From HGM04593 sp045657945 (GTDB lineage Bacteria; Bacteroidota; Bacteroidia; Bacteroidales; Bacteroidaceae): 56,865 bases of DNA. A program made the position numbers and the translations under genes. The DNA lies in NCBI GenBank assembly GCA_045657945.1, contig JAZOUB010000048.1, positions 1 through 56,865 on the forward strand, written 5' to 3'. Below the pieces are notes generated by a model. The model made no database searches, was not told the DNA's origin, and saw only the letters and a program-made list of their open reading frames with translations. This document shows positions 10,342 through 19,800 of the stretch, in pieces (positions within the stretch are counted from its first letter, which is position 1; each line of letters opens with the position of its first letter).

Positions 10342-11681
10342 TGGGCAACGAACAGGAATACATAGAACTGTTCGGGCAGAACAGGGACATGATTGACAGC
10401 ACCTGCGCACCACTGCTCAACAGCAAGCGCCAGGATGCTTTTGAGCGTTTCAAGGCTGCAGGATTCCCCACCCGCAAGGACGAGGCATGGCTCAACACGC
10501 CCGTTGCCAAGCAGTTCGGCATCGACTACGGAATGAACCTGAAGCGTGCCGAGTCGGGCATCAGCGCAGGAACAATCTTCCATTGCGATGTCCCCAACCT
10601 CAAATCGCACAGGGTTTATATTGTCAATGACAGCTACAGCCCTGCCGAGGGACACAGCCGCGAGCTACCACAGGGAGTAATCCTCGGCAGCCTCAACGCC
10701 ATTGCCGCAAACTACCCTGCCCTGCTTGAGAAATACTATAACCGCCTTGCCTCCGAGGGCGACAGCATAGCGCAGTTCAACACAATGTTTGCGCAGGATG
10801 GCGTGGTGCTCTATGTTCCGAAAGGCACCGTCGTAGAGGAGACAATACAGATTGTATCACTCATCCAGGCAAATGTGGAGATGCTGCTCAACCGCCGTAT
10901 CCTCGTTATCCTTGAGGAGAACAGCAAGGCAAACATCCTTTTGTGCGACCACTCATCACAAGAGAAGCAGTCGCTCTCTACCCTCGTCACCGAGGTATTC
11001 GTAGGAGCAGGCGCTTCGCTCAACATATACGACATTGAGGAGACAGCAAACAGCAACACCCGCGTGGCATCACTCTTTGTTGACCAGGCTGCTGACAGCC
11101 ACTTCAACCACTGCTGCGTGACCTTGACCAACGGTTTCACACGCAACAGCGTAAGCGTTGCGCTTAACGGCCGCGGAGCAGAGACAAGCATAAACGGACT
11201 TGCTATTGGCGACAAGACACAGCACATCGACAACCACACACTTGTTGAGCATAAAGTGGCTGACTGCACAAGCAGCGAGCTCTACAAATACATACTCGAC
11301 GAGTCATCGACAGGTGTCTTTACCGGCAAGATGCACATACACCCCGACGCACAGCGCACCGTCTCGCAGCAGACCAACCGCAACCTGTGCCTCACCACCT
11401 GCGCACACATGTATGCACAGCCACAGCTCGAGATCTATGCCGACGATGTAAAGTGCAGCCACGGCTCAACCGTGGGACAGCTGGATGAGAGCGCGCTCTT
11501 CTACATGCAGCAGCGCGGTATCCCTGCCGACGAGGCACGCCATCTGCTCATGTACGCATTCGCAGGCGAGGTCATTGAGAACATCGACATCGTTCCGCTC
11601 AAGGAGCGCCTGCACATTCTCATTGAGAAACGTTTCCGCGGCGAACTTGGCAAATGCAAAGGCTGCAACCTGTGTAAATGA
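10338..11681 (+). CDS. sufD: Fe-S assembly protein SufD
   Basis: 447 residues. The N-terminal helical domain has the conserved FKAAGFPTRKDEAWLNT stretch. The beta-helix core follows, and the C terminus carries the SufB/SufD-shared HGSTVGQLDESALFYMQQRGI and the near-invariant His in CSHGSTVG. It ends with a Cys-rich tail (KCKGCNLCK), also common in Bacteroidetes homologues. It is a component of the SufBC2D complex. It overlaps sufC by ATGA and is followed by sufS after 4 bp. Confidence 0.95.
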   Translation: MMGNEQEYIELFGQNRDMIDSTCAPLLNSKRQDAFERFKAAGFPTRKDEAWLNTPVAKQFGIDYGMNLKRAESGISAGTIFHCDVPNLKSHRVYIVNDSYSPAEGHSRELPQGVILGSLNAIAANYPALLEKYYNRLASEGDSIAQFNTMFAQDGVVLYVPKGTVVEETIQIVSLIQANVEMLLNRRILVILEENSKANILLCDHSSQEKQSLSTLVTEVFVGAGASLNIYDIEETANSNTRVASLFVDQAADSHFNHCCVTLTNGFTRNSVSVALNGRGAETSINGLAIGDKTQHIDNHTLVEHKVADCTSSELYKYILDESSTGVFTGKMHIHPDAQRTVSQQTNRNLCLTTCAHMYAQPQLEIYADDVKCSHGSTVGQLDESALFYMQQRGIPADEARHLLMYAFAGEVIENIDIVPLKERLHILIEKRFRGELGKCKGCNLCK

Positions 11682-11685
11682 CAAA

Positions 11686-12903
11686 ATGACAATGTACAAC
11701 ATAGACGACATACGAGGGCAATTCCCCATTCTTCAGCAGACAGTGCACGGCAAACCGCTAGTGTACCTTGACAACGCGGCCACCACACAGAAACCGCGTT
11801 GTGTCATCGAAACCATCAGTGAACTCTACTGCACCACAAATGCCAATGTTCACCGCGGTGTACACCACCTGTCGCAGGTTTGCACCACAGCAATGGAGAA
11901 TGCACGCGAGACCGTACGTCGTTTCATCGGAGCAAAGCATAGCCACGAAGTCATCTTCACACGCGGCACCACCGAGAGCATCAACCTTGTGGCATCATCC
12001 TTCGGTGGCACATTCCTAAAAGCTGGCGACGAGGTCATCATCTCCACAATGGAGCACCACAGCAACATTGTACCTTGGCAGATGCTGCGTGACCGCACAG
12101 GTATTACACTGCGTGTCATTCCAATGAATGATGACTGCACGCTTGACATCGAGGCATACAAAGAACTCATCAACGAGCGCACACGCCTTGTGAGCGTAAC
12201 ACATGTATCGAACGTGCTTGGCGTCACCAACCCCGTAAAGGAGATTATTGACATTGCCCACAGCCACAACGTTCCCGTGCTCATTGACGGAGCGCAGAGC
12301 ACCCCTCACATAAAGATAGATGTACAGGAACTCGATGCCGACTTCTTCGCCTTCAGCGGACACAAGGTCTATGCCCCAACAGGTATTGGCGTACTCTATG
12401 GCAAAGAGAAGTGGCTGAACGAAATGCAGCCATACCACGGCGGTGGCGAGATGATAAAGACCGTGCGTTTTGAAAAGACAACATACAACGAATTGCCATA
12501 CAAGTTCGAGGCCGGCACACCCGACTACATCGGTGCCATAGCAATGGGCAAGGCACTTGATTGGGTCGAGAGCATTGGCATTGACAACATTGCCGCCCAC
12601 GAGCACAGCCTCACACAATACGCACTCGAGAAACTGCGACAGTTGCCAGGCATGCGCATATTCGGCACACCCGACGGCTCGGCAATATCGTTCCTAGTGG
12701 GCGACATACATCCTGCCGACATGGGCACAATCCTTGACCACCTTGGCATTGCAATACGCACCGGCCACCACTGCGCCCAGCCGCTCATTGAGGCACTTGG
12801 CATCCCCGGCACCGTGCGCGCATCGTTTGCCGCATACAACACAAAAGAGGAGGTCGATACACTCATAAAAGGCATCGAAAGAGCCATTAAAATGTTTGCC
12901 TGA
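11686..12903 (+). CDS. sufS: Cysteine desulfurase SufS
   Basis: 405 residues; the open frame extends upstream into sufD but ATG 11686 (or 11692), just after the sufD stop, gives the correct family N terminus (YNIDDIRGQFPIL). It is a class V PLP-dependent enzyme. The PLP lysine is Lys227 in FSGHKVYAPTGIG and the catalytic cysteine is Cys363 in TGHHCAQPL, both at the positions expected for the SufS group. It removes sulfur from cysteine for Fe-S assembly. Its stop overlaps the rnhB start by one base (TGATG). No SufE or SufU gene is visible here. Confidence 0.96.
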   Translation: MTMYNIDDIRGQFPILQQTVHGKPLVYLDNAATTQKPRCVIETISELYCTTNANVHRGVHHLSQVCTTAMENARETVRRFIGAKHSHEVIFTRGTTESINLVASSFGGTFLKAGDEVIISTMEHHSNIVPWQMLRDRTGITLRVIPMNDDCTLDIEAYKELINERTRLVSVTHVSNVLGVTNPVKEIIDIAHSHNVPVLIDGAQSTPHIKIDVQELDADFFAFSGHKVYAPTGIGVLYGKEKWLNEMQPYHGGGEMIKTVRFEKTTYNELPYKFEAGTPDYIGAIAMGKALDWVESIGIDNIAAHEHSLTQYALEKLRQLPGMRIFGTPDGSAISFLVGDIHPADMGTILDHLGIAIRTGHHCAQPLIEALGIPGTVRASFAAYNTKEEVDTLIKGIERAIKMFA

Positions 12904-13514
12904 TGCTAAAGCCCTACCAGACAGCAGGAATAATTGAAGCCGGATGCGACGAGGCCGGCCGTGGTTGCCTCGCCGGCGATGTATATGCCGCGGCAGTCAT
13001 CCTGCCACCCGACTTCAGCAACGAATTGCTTAACGACTCAAAGCAGCTCACCGAGGCACAACGCTACCAGTTGCGCGAGGTAATAGAGCGCGAAGCTGTT
13101 GCATGGGCTGTAGGCATTGTCACCGCCGAGGAGATTGACAAAATCAACATACTGCGCGCATCAATCCTTGCCATGCACCGCGCAGTCGATGGCTTGAAAA
13201 CCCGTCCACAGCACCTGCTCATCGACGGAAACAAGTTCACCCCCTACCCTGGCGTAACACACAACACCGTTGTAAAGGGCGATGCAACATATATGAGCAT
13301 TGCAGCAGCATCCATCCTAGCAAAGACCTATCGCGACGACTACATGATGCGCCTTGCGCAGGAGTACCCCATGTATGACTGGCAGAACAACAAAGGCTAC
13401 CCCACAGCCAAGCATCGCGCAGCAATCAGGGAACATGGCACAACCCCCTACCACAGAATGTCGTTCAACCTGCTGGGCGAAGAACCAAAGCAACTGGAAC
13501 TGTCGTTTGAGTAA
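12903..13514 (+). CDS. rnhB: Ribonuclease HII
   Basis: 203 residues. The family signature is intact: GCDEAGRGCLAG with the first two acidic catalytic residues, LLIDGN with the third, and the C-terminal NKGYPTAKHRAAIREHGTTPYHRMSF. The enzyme removes RNA from RNA-DNA hybrids and single ribonucleotides from DNA. It is the last gene of the rimP-suf cluster and is closed by a strong palindromic terminator. Confidence 0.96.
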   Translation: MLKPYQTAGIIEAGCDEAGRGCLAGDVYAAAVILPPDFSNELLNDSKQLTEAQRYQLREVIEREAVAWAVGIVTAEEIDKINILRASILAMHRAVDGLKTRPQHLLIDGNKFTPYPGVTHNTVVKGDATYMSIAAASILAKTYRDDYMMRLAQEYPMYDWQNNKGYPTAKHRAAIREHGTTPYHRMSFNLLGEEPKQLELSFE

Positions 13515-13516
13515 AG

Positions 13517-13570
13517 TTATATAAGAATCCGGCAACTGAGAAATTTCTCAGTTGCCGGATTCTTATATAA
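13517..13570. terminator. Perfect 27-bp palindrome, bidirectional terminator
   Basis: 13517-13543 and 13544-13570 are exact inverted complements; the tip GAAATTTC forms the loop. The flanks are A/T-rich on both sides. It separates rnhB (plus) from the small gene at 13579-13752 (minus), so it probably serves both. Confidence 0.88.
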
Positions 13571-13578
13571 GGGAAAAC

Positions 13579-13752
13579 TTACTTACCGTTCTTCCACAGA
13601 CTGCCCCACTCGCCACGGTTGGTACCGGCATTGAAGTCATCTTGAGTACCCGGTTTTTCATTAGTACCCATATTCTCTACTGACAAAGCCAACATTGAAT
13701 CGGTAACGAAAAACTCCATTGTCATTTCAGGTTTTGTATATTCTTTCTTCAT
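13579..13752 (-). CDS. 57-residue small protein downstream of the BspA gene
   Basis: The reverse strand encodes MKKEYTKPEMTMEFFVTD, continues through an internal SMLALSVEN stretch and ends in NRGEWGSLWKNGK. The N-terminal K-K-x-Y-x-K-P-E-M pattern, a central hydrophobic S-x-L-A-x-S segment and a C-terminal R-G-x-W-G-x-L-W tail resemble short unannotated proteins often seen in Prevotella and Bacteroides; I know no function for them. There is no signal peptide. It sits between two palindromes, downstream of the 2300-residue surface protein gene and on the same strand. It is probably expressed by read-through or from its own unmarked promoter. Confidence 0.65.
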   Translation of the reverse strand: MKKEYTKPEMTMEFFVTDSMLALSVENMGTNEKPGTQDDFNAGTNRGEWGSLWKNGK

Positions 13753-13763
13753 AATTTCTTATA

Positions 13764-13794
13764 AATTCACTGACGGCGTCGCCGTCAGTGAATT
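13764..13794 (-). terminator. Hairpin after the BspA-like gene
   Basis: AATTCACTGACGG (13764-13776) pairs with CCGTCAGTGAATT (13782-13794); further pairs leave a very small loop. It is located 10 bp after the stop of the minus-strand gene. Downstream on the minus strand there is only a weak T tract, so termination may be incomplete and allow read-through into the 57-residue gene. Confidence 0.6.
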
Positions 13795-13804
13795 ATCCAT
13801 TATT

Positions 13805-16800
13805 TTAAAAAATCACTTTCTTATTATTTACAATATAAATACCACCCTTCTTTGGCTCAAGTACTCTACGACCCTGAAGGTCATAAATAACTTTCACCTT
13901 TCCGTTTTCACCTTTCAGCTCTTCATCAACCTCATAGATGAATGTTGTGCCATTCTCATCCTCTTCACCCACTACGCGCATGCGTATCTGCGATGCAAAC
14001 TCATCAACCTCCACAGGTGAACCATCGCTATTCTTAACGGTCAGATAAATTCGGAAAGGAGCCAAATAGGTACCTAATCCCATCTTCTGCCATTGACCTT
14101 GCTTGTTGATTGCATATACATAATTACCATTGTCGAGGTCGGCACTTACGGTATTTGAATAGACACCCTTTACCGCATACTGCTTGTAAACAGACGAACA
14201 TGCAATATCTATGCGATTATCGGGAGCAGTGCTATGCAATGTTGAATAAATTTGATTGATATTCAAGTTCACGGCCTCATCGTTCTTTGGACGTATAACA
14301 TAAGGATGGTTAGCCTTGAGCTTTGCAAGTTTCTTTATCTTGACAATCTCAATATCCCAATCATCGATATCGCCATCATCGTTTCTGTCATAGCTATGGA
14401 TATCGTTAATGTATGCCACATCATAGTTTGCAAGGAATTCCTCGGTCAACTCAATCTGGAACGGTACATAAAGGGCATTCCATGCACTGTTGAGCGTGCG
14501 GGTATAGATTATTCGTCCAATCCTGGTCTGTGGGTTATTGAACTCGTTACATGTACCATCAACAATATTATAAAAAGACTCACGCATCATTACGGTAGAA
14601 GGTGTATTGGGTTTTACAGCCTGCATATATACACTATATGGCGACAGTACCTGTTCACCGTCGGCTGCTTCCTCAACCAATGACCAAGAGGTGTCATCGT
14701 TCATCACATAGATCCTCTGTGCTTTGGCATCTTTTGCCGATATTGGAGCCAATGTACCCTGCATTGCAAAACCAGATGTTTCAACCGGCTCTTTCAACCT
14801 GGCAGGAGTAACATGCACCACATTCTCCTCGGCTGTGCTGAAGGTTACATCTTCCTCGGCCATTATGACATAAGGAGTATTAGCCTCCATATCCAAAACT
14901 TGAGACACAAGCATTGTATCAATAACATTATCTGTCAACAGATATACTTTAGCACCCTCCGGCATCTCCATATCAAAAGGCAGATAGAGGGTCGATGTCT
15001 CACCCTTCCTGAACACGCGGTCGTAGCTGATTTTTGACGCAGTGAATTCACGAGGTACTTCATAGGCTGCCTTGTCCGAAATCACGAACATGTCACACCT
15101 GAGGTTACCCTCACTTCCATACACCACATTGGTGAGGCCGGAAAGCGTCAAGCTTTCGGGAGCGTAGATGAGTGCATGCTCATTGAAGCCCAAATTGCCG
15201 ATGTTATCCTGTGTGAGCACGCCCTCGTTTGTACACTGTGCAAAGTCAGCCCACTGCAGCTTGGTATTGGCAGCAAAAGCACCATTCTCAACCACAGCAA
15301 GTGTGGCAGGCAGAATAATCTTCTGCAACTCACCGAGTGATGCCAATGTTGCTGCCTTGAGGGTATCCACTGATGTCAGTTCCAAAGAGGTCAAGTCCTT
15401 TATGCCGGTGTGATAGTCGAACCATCCATCCACATTGGTCACACTCTGCAATTGGTCGGTTGTTATCACAAGACGAGAGCCGTATGCGCGGAACAGGTCA
15501 TCATCATCAAAATTGGTGCAGAACTCCTTGGTGTGTGTCGTATACTCTGCATCCGCCACATAGTTTCTATAAAGCCCGAGAGGAATATACATCTTCTCAA
15601 CCTTGTAGGGTTGGTCGGTAATAGGGTCAGTAAATGCGTCGCCGTCCAGTTCTGCCTTCTCGTTGCCAAGGAAGATAATATTTTTCAGGTTCTTGCACTC
15701 GCCAAAAGCATCGTTACCAATATATGTAGTAGCATCACCCACCACAATTGTCTCAATGCCTATGTTATCATAGAATGCATTGTCATCAATCTTTGTCACA
15801 TTCTTGGGCAGTATGACGGTCTGCAACTTGTCGAGTTTCCAGAACATGTGCTCAGGAACCTCGTTGTCATTCTCTACATAGTCATTCTTGCCGTCTCTGT
15901 TGAAGCAGATATTATTGGGGTCGGTGCAGATAGTTGCATCGTAAAGGTCGAGATAGGTCATACGTGCCAATGCCACCTCATCACCATCCTCTTCATCGCG
16001 ACCACCGAGCATACGCAGCACGGCAATATCCTTACCGTTGATAGGTCCATTCACCTTCAACGCCTTTATGCTGATGAGGTCACCGCCAATACGTCCCACA
16101 TTGTTTGGCGAGTCCATATTTACGGTGAAACCAAGTGCCTCGCCCAGCGTACCGGGCTCGGTAACAGTCACCACCTTCACCTCATCGGTCTGCTGTTTGA
16201 AACCCTGGATGTGGTTGGCATACTGCGGCCAAGCCTTGCGGTAATCCTCCTCTTTTCCGGGTTGTACATAGATTACAAACTCCCCGGGAAGGTCCTCGAA
16301 GGCATCGGGTGCAAGTGCCGGAATGGTATCGCAGGCAACATTGATTCTGTTCAATGATGTACAGCCACGGAAGGCACCGGCGGTAATTGTATCTACATTG
16401 CATGGAAGTGCCACCTCTTCAAGTTTTGAACATCCACTCAACGAGTTGTCACCCAATCGGGTTACCCCCACGGCAAACATCAGTTCGTTGAACTTCGTTA
16501 TCACGGTGTTGCCATTGACAACATTCTCAAAATCCGTCAAACCAGCTATATCAGATATTGTGTAGATGCGTTTACCGGCCATAGCGTGCATCACGGCATC
16601 ATCAACGAATGGTGAGGAAATAGAATCACCGCGGGTATAATATACACGGCTACCCGACAGGTGCTCGCGTATAACGTTGGGAACATAGAACACCTTGATG
16701 GTTTTCTCCTCGGCCCACGCATCACCGTCTGTCGCAGGCACCTCATTGCAGAGCATAATAACCTCCTGCAGTTTTGGACTGTCATGGGTTACCTCCTCAC

Positions 16801-19800
16801 CGATGCTCTTTGTGTTGTCGCCGATAACCACACGCTTCAAATTATCACAGTTGTTGAACGCATAGTCCTTAATCTTCGTTACGCTCTTTGGCAGGATGAG
16901 TGTCTCCAACATATCAAGTTCCCAGAACATATAGGTATCGATGCAATCATCTTCGGTAATGCGGTCATTTGAACCATCCTGGTTATAGTCGGCTCCACCG
17001 GCTTTGATGTGTGCATCGTAGAGGTCAAGATACTTCAGATTGCCAGCAAGTGTAACATCGGCGTTGTTCACATCGCGTCCGCCCATAAAGCGGATGACAC
17101 CCACATCGGTACCGTTGATGGGACCTACAATCTTAAGGCTGTCATACTTGCTGTAATTACCGCTGATTGTAAGCGGGTCAGTACCTGTGATGGTGATGCC
17201 AAGAGCCTCGGCCAATGTACCCGGCTCGGTAAGTGTCACTTTCCAAATTCCTATATGCTTTTCAGTTACAGATTGAATATGGCTTGCATATTGTGGCCAA
17301 GCTGCTTTGTAGACCTGAATAGATGTTTCGGGTACATACAATACATAGTCGGCAGGCAGGTCGGCAAATACATCGGCACCCAATGTCGCCGGTGTTTTAG
17401 ACAGGAAGGTGATGTTTCGGAGTGAGGCACACCCGCTGAATGCCCTGTCCTTTATCTCTGTCACGCTGTCGGGTATAACAATATCATCGAGCAATGCGCA
17501 GTTGTAGAACGCATACTTGCCGATGCTCTTTATGGTAGAAGGGAGTTCAATACCCTGCATATTGTCGCAATTCTTGAATATAGAATCAGCTACGGCAGTG
17601 AGGTTTATGAGCTCAAATGCCTTGAAGTCGGGGAACGCCTCGAACTTCTTCGACTTGAACTTGTCGTCCAATACGGCAAGGTCGGAAACCTTCATCACAT
17701 CGTAAACGTCAAAAGCACCTCCTGTAATTGGTGATTCGTACTCCATTCCACACTCTTTGAGGGCAGCCATTAAGACTTTATCTTTGGTCAAGATGAAGCT
17801 TGGAAGGAATCTCTCTTCATATTTCGCCCACGCAGTGTCTGCCTTGAACTCGTCAACGGCTGTAGTCACCATCTTAACCTTGAACTTGTCACTGCCGGCA
17901 AACACACCATCACCCAGCATCACGCGACTGGGACTCATAGGCTCTACGCTATTGGTACCGTCCGTGCGGAAGTATAGCATGTTGATGTGCTCCAGGTTGG
18001 GGCAGTTGGCAAAGGCAGAGTCCTGCAGCACCACCTCGAGGTCGGTATAGGCATCGCCGAAGCCACCGGCACCCTTCAGGTCGAACATTGAGATACCCTT
18101 CAGTTCCTGGCTACCATAGAAAGCCTTCTCCTTTACATAGTCGAGCTTGTAGTTGTTGTAAACACCTATGTCATTGAAGAGACCCACTTCGCCCTTTTGA
18201 TTCTTCAGGCCATCAACATCCTGACCTATCACATGCAGGTGCTCAATCGTGTGTCCGCCAGTGTAGCCCTGTTTCTTCAATGCATTATTCTCGAAACTGT
18301 AACTGTACTGTGCACCATATTCGGTGAAATCCACCACCTCGGGAACATCAACCACCTCAAAGCAGTTCTTATATTTGCCCCATACAGGGTTCTCGGCAAA
18401 TTCCTCGTACTTTTCTGCACCGATGCGAATCTTAAGTTTGGTTGTGTCACAACCTGCAAAGATGTCCTCGCCGCACAGGATGAAGTTCTCGGGACCAAGG
18501 GCTACATCGCGGTCGGGGTTGGTGTCGATGCTGCGCATAATCAAATCAACTGTCTCAAGCCCGGTACATCCCATGAATGCCGAGTCGGGGATAGTCACTG
18601 TCATGCTTGCGTACATCTCCGATGTATCATCATACAAATCCTGGAACCTTATTGTCTTTATCTTGTCCTTGCCACGGAAGGCATCACGGCCAATAGCCAC
18701 AGTCTTATAGTTATAGGCACTACCGATATCGTTATACACCGTCACCGTTTCCTTGTTCGCCACATCCTTAACATACATGTGGTAGATGGTATGTTTACAT
18801 TCGGTCAATAGCCACTGTCCCTGCATTGCCCATGTTGGTTCACGGCGCGTCTTCTTGCCCACAGTGTTGGCAACATAATTAAGACCTTTTATACCGGCAG
18901 CTGAACCTGCACTAATACCCGCAGCCATCATATAGTAAGTATAGTTAGACATGGCAGCTGCCAGCGCAGCCTCTTTAGCTGTCAGTGCAGCAGAAGCTAT
19001 ACTGAAATTGTTCAGACTAGTACTCAAAGCTACAGTACTTGTACTCAATTCTAGATTTAAATATATGGTTCCCGGACGCCATAATTCATTTATGGTATTA
19101 GCTATTGCTCCGGCTTCTGTTACAACGTTTTGAACTGCTGAATTAAGTGTCGCCTGTGCACTTTTCACTGCAGCCTGCGCAGTTGCTTGGGCCGATGTTG
19201 TTACCGCATGAGCTGTTCCCCAAGTAGCCACGGCTATAGCAACCTCCACACCAATGATGGCAGCATTCCACCACGATGACTGCAGGCGGGTAAGCTCTGA
19301 TGTAGGCAAGGTGTTGAGTGAGTTGGCCGCGTAGTCGTAGGTGACGCCATCCACAGTTATCGGGTCGTACTTTGTAGGCATATAGTCCGATGCCACAATC
19401 CTGTCGGCATACTGGCTCCAGTTTGCATCGGTGGTAAATATGTTGTAAAGCTGCGGGGCTACCACAATGCGGAAATCGGGGTGACAGCCGTCGAATACGT
19501 TGCGACCTACGTAGATATCACCCGGATAGAGCATATCGTAATGATTGGTTCCGTCAGTGATAAGGTTGTACATATTGAACTCCCTCAGGTTCTTACAGTC
19601 CTTGAATGCTCCATCGTGTATCACCATCTTGAGCCTTGTATTCGCATTTTCCGATGCCGATGCACAGTCCTCGAACACAACCTTCTTGATGTGCTCGTTG
19701 CCGCGCAGGGCAGTGCTGTCTATAGCAATGGTCTTGTAGTTGTAGGTTGTTCCTATGTCGTTGTAGAGACGCATCTCGCCATCTTTCTTGTCGAGTTCTT

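Noticed and set aside
15410..16357. Long plus-strand frame opposite the BspA gene (315 residues), and similar frames at 18197-18811 and 14252-14683
   Set aside because: They are complements of a repetitive, clearly coding gene; Ile/Val/Cys/His-rich composition and lack of any family pattern mark them as shadows.
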